Assembly: GCA_012932865.1 (NCBI GenBank)
Contig: SAXG01000016.1
Span: forward strand, 496,001-560,000
DNA from: Amylostereum areolatum
Lineage: Eukaryota; Basidiomycota; Agaricomycetes; Russulales; Stereaceae
Length of the DNA: 64,000 nt
Direction of reading: 5' to 3'
The position numbers and the translations under genes were made by a program. Below are positions 10,463 through 23,488 of the stretch, piece by piece. Positions within the stretch are counted from its first letter, which is position 1. Every line of letters starts with the position of its first letter. Below the pieces are notes generated by a model. It searched no databases, was not told where the DNA came from, and worked only from the letters and a program-made list of their open reading frames with translations.

Positions 10463-11002
10463 GGTTATTTTTGCGTTAAATGGGCCGCCATACACAGGTG
10501 GGTTGCGCTTGTTTTGTCGCAATTGTGCCTGCTTATGCGGTGGCTTGTTGAGGTTGAAGTAGACCTACCTTTTTGATCAGTTCGACTGGTAGCAAGATGC
10601 TCATCTCACCACCAATGGTGTCCGTCGTTCGAGGTCTGCTGTGTACCCGGGGACTGACTTTATCATGACGTCGCCGAACGTTGCTCATCCGAGTCGTCGC
10701 GGAGTTCCTGTGGCGCGAGTCGAGTCCTTCACCGAGTCCTGAGCTGTCCTGAGTCTGTCCCGGCCCTTTGATGCGTTCTCAGTACTGCTTACCCTGAAGT
10801 TTGCTGTGCTCGTATGTCACAAATGTTTTTATGGAGTTTGCAGTCCTCGCCCTCATGCCGATCTTTTGCGCACCTCTGAACCGTTTTCTGCGTCCCCAAA
10901 CCTTGAAGACGGCGCCGACAAGGCGCCCGTCCACTGGCGGTTCGCCGAACGCCACCACGTCGCCGCGGCAATTCAAGGTCGTGCTGGACACTACTTACTG
11001 TA
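10463..11002. other. No gene recognised
   Basis: Short frames overlap on both strands around 10800-11000 but none has supporting features. The right end abuts the TA-flanked transposon. Confidence 0.5.
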
Positions 11003-12092
11003 CAGCTATTCCCAAAAACCATGTCCCGCGCGTGAGAATCCCCCTGAAATAATCGGAAAATTCGGAAAATTGAACAAATGCATAGGAGACGGTAAACGAG
11101 GTGTGGGGCACATCCTTCGGGCTAGTTAGGTGTCATTGGGGACTAGCAAGCTAGATACATGCACAGGATATATCAATTCAATGAGATATACCCGCAATAC
11201 GGATCATACGCGATGTCAACGAGACGCGCGCGATAACCTGCGATAACGCGCCAAACTCGAGTGGGTGGTAGATGGTGAGCATGCATTGCTTCAAGAATGT
11301 TCCAGACGAGTGTATTTCATGCAGGAATGTATGTAGGACAGATACAGAACAGGAGGAAGAGGAACGGGGCTGCCAACTACAAAGACAGCACAGGGCCGCG
11401 CTGATATTACATTGAATTGTGGGGACAGTGCATCTGGCGCACTTATCATATGATGGGCGGTGTATAGATGTATCTTAGGTGGAAGAAATGCGGGGACAAA
11501 GTTTGGACGAAGTGGAGAAGAAGAGGACTCACCCAGGGCGACCATCCGCCTCGACAGTGCAAAGTACCCATTCCTACACGTTCCCAGCAGCCATCGTTAT
11601 GCATATATATCACCCTGCGAAGCTTTCAATGCACCTTGTGGGTTCTTGACGGTGAAAGGGCGGTGGGTGCCAGTGGGAGGGAGAGGATGTCCTCCGCGCT
11701 GTTGGGCGTCTATCGCGAGCATCTTGTAAAGGGTCATCAAGGCGCAGGGAGGCCACGAAAATTGCGCTGGATGGCATAGGATGCACGTATGGACCATTTA
11801 AAAGGGTCATAAGACGGAAGGAGACAGGTCGAGATGGAGATAAAAAGCGGGAGGCTGGCTGACATTGGAGAACGAGTTCAAACCCCGTTCATGGCTCCCA
11901 TTGCACCGTTTCGCATTGTCCTCTTCTCCGGGTGCGCTCCAACCACACACATACGCATAGATGTCTTCGCTGATCATGTAGGATGGCACAGAGCGGTGTT
12001 CTTTACCAGATACACATTTTCTTGATTTTTCGAATTTTCTGATTATTTCAAGGGGATTCTCACGCGCGGGACATGGTTTTTGGGAATAGCTG
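11003..12092. mobile_element. Non-autonomous Tc1/mariner-type element (1.09 kb, long inverted ends)
   Basis: The left end begins CAGCTATTCCC at 11003 and the right end finishes with its complement at 12092. Inverted similarity runs about 70 bp inward with only a few mismatches. A TA dinucleotide lies directly outside each end (11001-11002 and 12093-12094), the target duplication of the Tc1/mariner (pogo/Fot1) superfamily. The interior has only short unrelated frames and no DDE transposase motif, so it is a deletion derivative or MITE-like element. The superfamily assignment rests on the TA duplication and CAG ends, not on a protein. Confidence 0.8.
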
Positions 12093-12156
12093 TAAGTACT
12101 ACGAAAGACCGTTCGTTGCCTGTGCACAGGTGGTAGATGTCACACGGTTTACATAG

Positions 12157-12719
12157 TTAACATCGTAGCGCCATGCATACAAATCCCAAAGCGAAGCGCG
12201 GGACGACTAGTGGCAAGTAGTGTTTTGTGCCGGGAAAAACCCGACAAGGGAGTTGCTGTAGGATCCATGGTACGGCTGGTGTAGGAAAGTGCACGTACCA
12301 TCGAGTGACATTCGTGACCGGTGCCCTCGACTGGATGTTGAATGTTGAAGGGAATTCCGGGCAGCCGTACATGTCGCCTTGACGGATCTTCGAGTCAGGG
12401 TTACAACCTTTGCTGAGGCATTGCAATCAATGTACCGGGGTCGTACTGTTGTACAGTAACCCGTGACGCAGGCGAACGAGGACATTATGGCGCTTAGCCC
12501 AGTGACGACGTCCTTGCCTTTGATGTCGAACTCTTTCCCACCGAGGGAGTAAGTCGATGTCGAGTTGAGGAAGTAGGTATTACAGCATAACGCTGCGGAA
12601 AGGCTAGAGGACAGTTGTCTCTGCATCTCTGCATGACTCCCCTGTGGCGCTACGAATGGGACCACGCGGATTGCCATGTCTAAGGCGAAGAAACAGCGTT
12701 TAGGGCAATTGAAGCGCAC
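12157..12719 (-). CDS. Hypothetical Cys-containing protein, model uncertain
   Basis: From the ATG at 12719 a protein-like frame contains LGGKEFDIKGKDVVTGLSA and several cysteines. Near 12415 the plausible coding continues in the next frame with KGCNPDSKIRQGDMYGCPEF, so a one-base shift or a missed intron separates the two parts. A candidate donor lies near 12300. There is no clear signal peptide or known domain. It may be a lineage-specific secreted or cytosolic protein, or a relic close to the transposon at 11.0-12.1 kb. Confidence 0.35.
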
Positions 12720-12986
12720 ACGAGCATGTTGTAAGTCCCAGTTTTCCCGGGGCAGACGAGATGCTTACCATTCATGATCCAACATTCCAAGGTCTTCTGC
12801 GGGGTGAGCGTCTACCGCCGGACGAGTAGGTCATGGTCGAGGACAAAGCATGTTAGTTCCTGTTCTCGTCCGGTCACCGCCCTACCGTATAACCACCGTG
12901 ACGCCTACGACGAGTAGTCTGTCTGACCGTGGACATCACCAACCCCCAACCAGTCTAGCTCATTACAGGGGATGTCGCCAAAATCA

Positions 12987-14598
<1,612 letters not shown>

Positions 14599-16180
14599 GA
14601 TGGTAGGACGGATGGTAGTGAGTTGGTTGTGGGTCGCGCGTCGAGCTCGAACGCGTACGCGTCGTCGTCACGGTCACATCCGGTGACGTGACGATGGAAG
14701 TGACTTCCGTGACCCAGGCCTGGCACCGTGACACCGTCACCTCGAGCTCTTTCCCGACCAAGTCACGGAAAGCTAGCGCTTCCGTCAACTTGAGTCGCAG
14801 TAGAGAGTATTTACAATCGGGTTTTCGCCCGACGGCGTGGAGCTCTGGAGTAGCGATGATGGAGCTTAGGGACATCGGTGGTGGGGCCGCTGGCAGCGCG
14901 CCGGGCCCATCGCTGTGACAGATATGTCACGTTGAACGTTCAGATCGTTCAGATCAGGCTGGCACGGCACTCGCAATTTGCCGGGACGTAACGGTCGGTG
15001 ACCCCCAGTCACGGTTGGCCGACTGAGATCCGGAATGAGATTATAGGTGATGGAGCGTTGGGGTAATATATAACCGCCGTGGGGCGTTGGTGTAACTGTC
15101 GTGGGGCGGTTGTAAATACTCTCTAGTCTCTGTCAATCAACGTTCCACATTCCGTCAACACCCTCAGAGCCCGTATGAATCACATTCAGAGGCTTCATCA
15201 GAGGAAACATAAAGGTGCCAGGAGTCTCTCAAACGTTCAGGCTATTTCCCCGCCGAGCTATATTTCGGCTTCACATGTCAAGTGTGACTCCCAGGCCTGA
15301 TATTGATCGCGCTATGCTTCCCCATGAGGCTATGAATTACTTTCCACATCCAACAGCAATGCGAAGCTTTTAAAGTTCGCGCACGATACGCCGATTCCAG
15401 ATCGACAAGAGTTCTCATGCAAGTGGCGTGACCTGATGGAGACTAAACTCGCCTTTATCTTGTCCGCCATCCTGGGCCCCGTGAGGATGACCTGGGAGGG
15501 ATCTATGACGCTCTTATCGCTCATGGCTAATCCGAATATATCCATGTATTGGGCGTATGGGGTGCTTCGGGTGCTCAAAGGAAGGAACCCAAAGCGCAGT
15601 GGGAACGCGGGAGAATCGAAAGGTTACGATCGTCCTTCTTCTGGGGGTGTCCTAAGCTGAGCTTAGGGCCAGGAATTGAGGATGTGATTAGCCAGCGACC
15701 GTTTGAGGGCCAGCGACACGGGACGCGAATAGACAAGGTCGGTCGCATCGGGCGGCCCATCGGCCGGTATCAGCTTGTGCACTGCAGCCTGCGCCAGACC
15801 ACGACGGGATGGCGAGCGGTCGAACCTCGAGGCCGATTCTGGAGCATCAGATGTTCTGATGAGGGCAGTCCGACAACCGTACCCCGCTTTCCCCACAAAC
15901 CACCCCGCACCGGCGTGGATGCCTCGACAGGGCGGCATGTAAGCAGGGACTTTACGGCGTGCTGACCTGGAAGTACCCCACATGTCAAAAAATGACTCAC
16001 AAGGCGGGACTGAGACATACCGTGCCGGACGTCTAAGACGTCGCCCGTCATGCTAGCGCACGTAGGAGGGTGAATATGTTTTTTATGCTGTCAATATTAC
16101 TTTTAGTGTTTACATGCGCCTCTGCTCCATCGTACAACAAACGTCCAACGTCCTCCAAAGATCCTCGGTGCGTATGACCA
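14599..16180. other. Intergenic; promoter of RPT6 plus unresolved minus-strand frames
   Basis: Upstream of RPT6 at 14690-14735 are GTGACGTGACG-type (CRE-like) and GTCACGG words that could bind bZIP factors. A minus-strand frame of 106 codons at 15663-15983 (ending SLANHILNSWP) and another at 15330-15578 look weakly coding, but no domain is recognised. At 15653-15669 is a short palindrome, CCTAAGCTGAGCTTAGG, with 8-bp arms and one unpaired base. Confidence 0.45.
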
Positions 16181-16966
16181 TCACATACCATACTTACGTT
16201 TTAATGCTGCCCATGCTGGGGCAGCGGCGACGACGACCTCAGCGAAGCGATCCATATCTTGCTCGGGGATGCGATTGATATCAATGGTATTCCAGTAGCG
16301 ACTGATGATGAACGCAATGTCGTGTGCGTCGCGCTCAGACCCCCGGCTGACAAATGGCGGCCTCAGTAACATGTCAAGCATCGTGAAGAATACACCGACA
16401 TTGCCCAAGTTTTAAGTTTTGCGCGCACAAACTCGGACATGGTTAGGAAGGGGATTCCTCTGATTATTGTAACCGTCAGAGAGTCTAAGCGTCGGGGGCC
16501 GTCTTCGCCTGCGGGGAGGATTTCGATCTAAAAGGAAACGAGGTCAAGGTTGGGGCAAAGGCAGGGGGTGTATATCACGCACCTCCACGGCCGGTATTGA
16601 TCGTTGATACCGAGCGTGTAATCTGTGTGAGAGTGTGAGAGTGGGTCCGAAGAGGAAGGTTTGGTACGCTGGCGTACCGGTTGCTCCACGGTGAAGCGGT
16701 GATGGTGATGTCGTGGCTGCCGGAGACAGCCTGCCGTACGCGGCGGAAGGGATGTGTGTTCCCCCCTTCGACGACGCAGTATATTTCCTTGAAGGAGGTG
16801 AGTATGTACGACCTCGAGCTAAGGAGAGCAAGCCTACGTCGGCCTGGGGCCCGTTGGCGAGCAAGGCGACCAGGACGTTCCCGTGGAAGGCGTGGGCGAT
16901 GCCACTGGATCGCAGGAGTTGAGAGAGTGCAGCGGCAGCCTCAAGCAGTCGTCTCGTGTCAGGCAT
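16181..16966 (-). CDS. Conserved fungal protein, possible nucleotidyltransferase-like fold
   Basis: Five exons: 16838-16966, 16678-16787, 16583-16622, 16400-16527 and 16181-16346. All four introns have GT-AG ends and together restore one frame. The protein of about 190 residues starts MPDTRRLLEAAAALSQLL, followed by SSGIAHAFHGN, an acidic EIYCVVEGG strand, IEILPAGEDGPRRLD, and a helical C-terminus with ERDAHDIAFIISRYW and INRIPEQDM. This architecture recurs in Ascomycota and Basidiomycota hypothetical proteins and resembles small nucleotidyltransferase-like folds used to read or fix names and numbers of ligands, but catalytic residues are not certain. The end at 16181 is a clean stop. Function unknown. 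Confidence 0.75.
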
Positions 16967-17747
16967 GGTGGGGAAGGGGAATCGACAGTCTCCGGACGGT
17001 GGGCATGATATGGCAAGAGGTAGAGGGTTTGAGAAGCCAGGAAGGGGCGATTACAGGGGATATGAATTGATTTCGAGCAAGCGCGGGCGGACAAACAGTG
17101 GGGTTGCGTTCGAAGAAATTGCCGGAAGTGTCCGGGGACGGGGTAGCAATACGTACAGAAAATCCCTTAGGTGGTCCAGGTCCGGGTCACATGTCGGTCG
17201 CCTGGGCGCACAAGGTTAATTGGTTTTGACCCCGTGGGCGGGGGTTGTCGCCTATGAGATCAGGCCGCTTCGGGCGTGTATCAAGGCCACGAAGCAGCGG
17301 CAAGTTTTCGTGTATTTGACCGCCTGTTTTACAGAAGGCAGACATCCGGCGGCAGCAAGCTCTCTCGGAGCGGAGCCGGGTAGTGACTGGCTCCCAATTA
17401 CGGTGAGTTTCCGGTTCTCAACGTGGACAAAAATCGGCGAGAAAAAATACGGGTTCTCACTATTACAGTTGCATGAGATTTGTGCTCGTATGGGACGAAC
17501 AGACGCTGGAGAAGCGGGGACCATGCTGGACCATGGCGGAGAAGCGCAGCGGGGACTGCAAAGAATCAAGATGAACTTGAGACCGCGCGCCCGGCTACTT
17601 GTCACGTGGGGTACCAATCGATGTCACGTCACCTCCGCGCCTGTCAGGCTTCGTCGTACTCGTAGCCGTCGCTCGTACGTCTCCCACCACGTTCTACCCC
17701 CTCCCCCTCCCTTTCGACCGCCGCCGTAGCAGGCGCCTGTCCCGCGT
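16967..17747. promoter_or_regulatory. Divergent intergenic region between the 16966 (-) and MRS2 (+) starts
   Basis: About 780 bp lies between the divergent start codons of the conserved fungal protein and MRS2, so it must hold both promoters. Frames here overlap on both strands without domain character. No clear TATA box is visible near either start. Confidence 0.5.
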
Positions 17748-20011
17748 ATGCATAGGGGACTTCGGATCTTTCGCTCTTGCAATGTGAAGCTACCGCTCCA
17801 GCTCCAAACACCGAACTTCTCTCCCGGCAGATTCCACTCATTCTCTTCCAGTCGCCGTGCATCCGCGTCTTCTACATTCGAACGCCGAGTGACGCAGGTC
17901 TCATGTGTTCTCAGCCTCGCGGAAAGCGCACGACTCGGCACCCGTGGTCATCTCCGTTTCGTACGTCCCATGTCGTCATGGGCTGCAAAATTTGGCTGGA
18001 AACCTGGAGAACCTCTCGGCACTCCTTCAGTTGGCGAGGAGGAAGCTGCAAAGGCTGCGATTCTGGAAAAAGCCATCAAGGGTCGTCAGCAGACAGATCT
18101 CATGCTTCGTTGTGCGTCTCCACTTTTGATTTTTAATGAAGCTGCATCTCACGACACCACGGGCTGCAGGCACTGTCCTTGACGAAGTCGGTGAGCTCGC
18201 TACAATACCACGTTTCCTTACCCGGACCGCTCTATCACCATGTTCTCAATGGCTGCTCGACACGATCATCTCGGTTGATGGTCCTGTCCAATCCCTGTCC
18301 GTCCTTCTGAGGCCATGTGCCCACCCACCCCAAATTATTCATACGGGCTTGTGCTTCGCATTCTAGCTTTTCATCTTGCCCGTCGATGTTTACGTCTACT
18401 TACTCTTCGGACAGGGAATGTTACTACCATCTCCGGCCAGTTCAAACGGTCGGATCTATGCTCCGAGCACCGTTTAAACGTAAGGAGTTGCGCTTTCATC
18501 TCCACCGGTGCACACAAGACTTACCCAGGTGATCCCTCAGCCTCGTGATCTGCGGAAGATCGATTCGAGAATCCCGAACCTGGTTCCCACCATCCTTGTT
18601 AGACACGAGGCCATCCTGGTACTTTTTTTTTCTTTCCCCCCTCCACTACCATCTCGCCTACTGACCTACAACCCGGTCACTGTCTTCAGGTCAATGTTCT
18701 CCACCTTCGCGCCTTGGTCAAAGCGGACGCCGTTGTTCTCTTCGACACCTATGGCTCAACAGACTCAAGGCTACATTCAGTTTTCCTTTACCATCTAGAG
18801 GTACTCTCGTCGGGTCGGCTAGTTGGACTCGTGCTCACCCAGGCCTTTAACAGCATAATTTGAAACTGAAGGGACAAGCGGCCAGCGGCTTGCCCTACGA
18901 GTTCCGGTGAGCATTCACTTAGTTCGTGCTCGGCCAGTCGCTCAGACGCGTCAGCTGTCCTTTAGCGCGTTGGAATCGATTTTTCTGTCCGTCGTGAGCG
19001 CCCTTGAGGCTGAGATGGTTTTCATCCGGAACCTCGTCGGCGGGCTCCTCGCGGAGCTCGAGGACGACATCGACCATGACAAGTTCAAAAGGCTACTGCA
19101 CTACTCAGAGGCGGTTGACGAGCTTTCAAAACCGCGCTAAGCTCGTACGCCCCTGCATATATTCAGCCACTTCTACCTATTGAAACGTCGTCCAGGTCCA
19201 GGAGGCCATGGAGGAGGTTTTAGAGCAAGGTGCCCTCTTTTCTCTATGCCATACCGTCTTGTCAGCTAACCGAAACGGTAGACGATGATCTGGCCGCCAT
19301 GTACCTCACTGATAGAAAAAACGGGGTCCGTCGGAGCACGAGCGACCATGAAGAGCTCGAGGTTCTGCTGGAGACGTTCGCGAAGCAGGTGGAAGAGATC
19401 GTGAACGAGGCCGAAAATACGCAGGTTCGTCACTGCCTTTTTTTTGGCCTGTGTGGCGAGCTAATCAGAGGCTACGCTTAGAGCAACGTGCAATCGACGC
19501 AAGAGATCGTGGAGTTGATCCTGGATTCGAACCGCAACGCCTTGCTTGCTTTGGACCTGAAGGTACGTCCGCGCCCTCCACCTACCGTCACCTGCTCACG
19601 ACCCCCTTCAGGTATCGATCGGTACCATGGGCATCGGCGTCGGGGCGCTTATAGCTGGATTATTCGGGATGAATGTATGTCTCACATTCATCTCTCAGAG
19701 AGGATAGCGTACTCAGCCACCATCACGCAGTTAACCAGCCACATCGAGGACGACCCTTACGCATTTTTTGCCATGACCGCGCTCGCCAGTCTCGTCACGG
19801 CCATGGTCTCGTGGGGCGGTATGCGCAGGTAGGGTTTCCCTTTCACCCTTGCTCTCTGACCAATCTAGGCTCATCTCGACTTTCCCGCAGGCTTGCCCAG
19901 ATTCAGAAGGTCGGCTTGTCCGCGTCGAGCAGTCGGCACAAGCGGGCTCAGCCGCGGCGAAAGCCCTGGCTCCCTCTGCCCTTGCGTCGACGGGGTACCG
20001 ATGAGTGGTGA
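17748..20011 (+). CDS. MRS2: Mitochondrial Mg2+ channel Mrs2/Lpe10 (CorA superfamily)
   Basis: Thirteen exons (17748-18111, 18170-18190, 18415-18479, 18541-18618, 18690-18800, 18854-18906, 18966-19144, 19196-19229, 19282-19424, 19482-19562, 19612-19674, 19731-19828, 19891-20011). The Arg/Ser-rich, acid-poor N-terminus fits a mitochondrial presequence. The matrix domain includes RKIDSRIPNLVPTILVRHEA and a long helical region with LVGGLLAELEDDIDHDKF. Two membrane helices follow, joined at the GMN signature (19666-19674, LFGMN) that forms the Mg2+ selectivity loop. The C-terminus is basic and faces the matrix. In exon 7 one extra base near 19106-19110 shifts the frame between HYS and RRLTSFQNRAKLV. 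Family known to import Mg2+ across the inner membrane. Very confident identification. Confidence 0.95.
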
Positions 20012-23000
20012 TGTTGGCGCGACGCTTGTGGAAATTATAGATGGACATGTACGCTCAAACTAATTCTCTCGCGACACCTGTAGCACATCCCTTTTCTCCG
20101 CTCACTCCTGCTGCTTATAATACGACACACATCCCCTTCTCGTGACCGCGCCTTCGATCCGACATTCCCTTTTGCAGATTTGTAGTCCCTTCGAGAAGAA
20201 AATGTGCAGTGGTCGGCCAAGCCCATCCCTTCGCGCCTGGACACGCGTGATGCTCGAAGTGTCCCTTCCGTTATTATCCACATGTTTACCTCCCATTCAT
20301 TCGGAGCACACCCCAATCCTTAGGCCTTAGGCCTTAAGCTCGAGGAGTTTGAAACTCGATGATGGGGACAATGCATAGCCTTCCAGCCATTCACACCCGT
20401 GTTCACGGCGCGCGCGCACCATCGTATGTAAGGGGCTTTTAATTTGCATTCAATAGGGTTGACGGAACGAAGGATCTCGGGTCTTCCGCCACTGGCAGGA
20501 CCTCCGGAGCTTGTGGACCGTCTGCGCAAACGGGCCTGCGGTGCTTGTGCGGTACCATCACTTGGGACTCGCCTTGACAGAACAGGTGACGGAGTCCACC
20601 GACGCCGCGTCCTGCTGCCCGGCACCCGGAACGGGAACGGGGACGGACGACAATGGCTTCGATGACGGTGGAGAGCGCTCGCTCGATAGCATGATAAGGT
20701 TCACGATATCCGGATCGGGGTGGAGTCGAGGTGAAGAAGGATTCTGTCAGAGCGTGCGAGCGGCGAACGTGGGGTGTGGGGACGGGAGACGCGGACGGGG
20801 TGCTTACGGCGAGTGGCAGGGACAAGGGGTACTTACCTCCTGAGTAGATCTGCGGTGTCGCGATAAAGGCAAAGCTGAAGGAGTAATAGGGTGGCGCTTG
20901 ACCTTGCCTCCGATGAAGAGCGGGGCTGATGGCAACGCGTCCCTCCTCTAGTCGGCTCGGAGGGTTTGTCGAGACGCGGTAAGACGTTCTGTTGCCGGTC
21001 GGGACGCACGGGGAGATGTATGTAGCGTGATTATTGAAGGCTCGTAGTGCGCCAATACGGTACGCGTGGGGATGCGTGTGGAGAGGCAGATTTATGGGGA
21101 GGGGGAAGCGGTGGGCGAGAATTTAATAGTTGAGAGAAGGTGTGTTCCGGGGTGTATATAGGATGCGTTCTCGTCTGGAACATGAACGGACAAAGTCCAG
21201 TTGCTTCGATTGTGAGCGGCCGATGGACTGGGCCAGCAATCGGCTGATTGATGAAGGGGCGGGAGACCCACGGAAGACCCTCAAGGACAAGGCGATACCG
21301 TGGGGATCTGAGCACGGTCCCTATAGAAGAGAAAGGGCAGCGATCCTGCGGGATCGCTGCGTATACAGTCATTACGTTAGTAAGCAATAATCCAACACTA
21401 CACAGGTTGAGATACCAACCCCTGCTCTTGCTCACAACCCTGGGAGAAGAGTTCCTCGGCAGGATAGGAAGCGTGAATGCGACTCACGGGGTCGTATGAA
21501 TGGGCGATACGGCTGTTTATACGCATTCTCACCAGCGTCAATGCTTTCCTAGGATGAATCAAGAATAGGTAGAGAGCGCAATACCCCGTCTTCATGAGCC
21601 TACCCACGGCCGACGGAGAGGATGAGAGAGCCGCATGTAATCGGTGGACCGCCGCGCGTTCCGAGGACGTTCTCTGCTGAAAGTCTGTTCTAGATGAACG
21701 AGGAGTCGGGACAGGAGCCGGCACCCCGATGTGCTGGATCGAGGCCTTCATCATCTGCGACGCGTATGGTCTATGTGGCCCGTGTACGCGGTAGAATCAA
21801 ACGCTAAGCGTGGGTAGAATTCGGAAGTCGAGAGAGAGATAGCGAGAGTGTTTGGGGGAGATTCTGTGGTGCAAAGGCAGCGCACTTTCTAAACGGAGAG
21901 CCGCCCTCCTTGGTCTTCTGCGAAAAGACAGTTCGTGTGAGTTGTGCCGTATAGAAGATACTACATGCACGCCTCCGGCACAGACCGTTGAGGGACTCCG
22001 AATAAGCTTGAAGCATTTCATGTTAAAGGGAAAACAGACGATTGGGCGGTTTTAGCTACTTACGCTTGTGGCCACAAGTACGTAGCATCGCTTCCGTCAA
22101 CAGCTAGTACCATTGTACTGCAGTCACCTTCAAGTCTATACTGCAACGGAATGGGACGTTCCTGTAAGTTTCGTGGACATCAACAGGATTCTGAGCTACG
22201 ACATGCAAGTAGAGTAGAGCTGGAGCAGTAAAAGAGGGTACGCACCGCGTTTGGACGCTCGGTTATAAATCCCCCAAGGTACGAGCTGGAAGAACGTCGA
22301 TTCCAAGTCCCCAGATACGCCTGCCTTGCGGTGACTCCGGCGAGAGGCGGCCTGAGGCGTACGCAGTCCCGCCCACCCTCGAAAAAAGATATGACCGCAT
22401 GGAAAGCTACGTACGGTTGCATGCATGTGGAGAAACCGGTCCTCCACGTATATTTCCCAAGACAACGTTGAACAAGGTACGTCAGTACAGTGTAGCAACA
22501 GGTACCCGTATTTTATGTTGCTCCAACACCATCCAGGGGCTTGGAAAATCCTGTTGAGTTGACGCCTTCGCGACCAGAGACGGAGCCTGCAGAGCTTGTG
22601 GATAACGGCGTCGCGTCACATCTTCACGGTTGTCTGCGAATGTGAGAGCGTTTGGAGCCCCAACCACATGCATGCCATGGGCAAACGGTTACGGTCAAGG
22701 CACTGCGCTGTACCCAGAAACGCAAGACTGACTGCAGATCACCGTGTGACGGGAAAGGGAAAATCCTGCCGGGTATTCACCTTGGATATTGATTATGTAG
22801 GAAGGTTGAGAACGTCGAGAGGAACGCTGACCACGTTCTCGACCTCGAGGAGGGAAGGAGAAAACGACTGTGAAGATCATGATCCCTCCTTGCGACGCGA
22901 CGCGACGACGGGCACGTGCTTGACGGGAACGCGTCCAATTGTTTGCGGAGGCCCTCGAGCCTGTTCCGGGCGGCTATAGCAACCTGTGACCAGGGGATCA

Positions 23001-23488
23001 TCCCAGGCTGAGGCTGGCCTAGTTCCTGTCTGCTCCGAGTCCCCTTCCTTCTCCACCATCATCATCGTCGCATCCAACTCGACGTGGTCCCCCCGTCGAC
23101 GTCCTTGCGTACTCAGAACCCGTCGTTCAACATCTGCGGCGATATCGTGGTCTGGGAACCGAAAAGTAAGCTTCCCGGAGCCGCTTTCGCCCCATACCCG
23201 AAGAATAAGAACCTCACTCGTTTTCTCAGGAGCCCCCACCCCTCCCCCTCTCTCATCGGACGACCCTGGTCCTTTACAGACCTCACGAGGTGGATAGAGC
23301 GAGGTACGTGTGGTTCAGGATCATGCGGTGGGTGGTACTAACACCCCGCCCCAGTCCAAGTGCGCTTGTACGTTAACGTCTGACGCGGACGTCTTGTGGC
23401 CCCCAAGTCTCAAAAGCAGCTCGTCGCGCGAACCCACATCGTCCCGACGGCCGACCCTTGACCCCCACCACCGTCGTCGATCTCCATC
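20012..23488. other. Long stretch without a resolved gene
   Basis: About 3.5 kb shows no recognisable domain. The minus strand at 20880-20434 carries a plausible spliced frame (around YSFSFAFIATPQIYSGG, a donor gtaagt near 20840, then SESFFTSTPPRSG-like sequence) that may be a real unknown gene. Plus-strand frames at 23075-23400 (RTQNPSFNICGDIVVWEPK, then a donor) may be upstream exons of the membrane protein gene at 23489 or of a separate gene. Frames between 21 and 22.6 kb look random. Confidence 0.35.
21337..21360. repeat. Perfect 10-bp inverted repeat (hairpin)
   Basis: GCAGCGATCC, a 4-base loop TGCG, then the exact complement GGATCGCTGC. It would form a stable stem of ten base pairs in DNA or RNA. 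No gene is known at the site, so a role is open. Confidence 0.7.
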
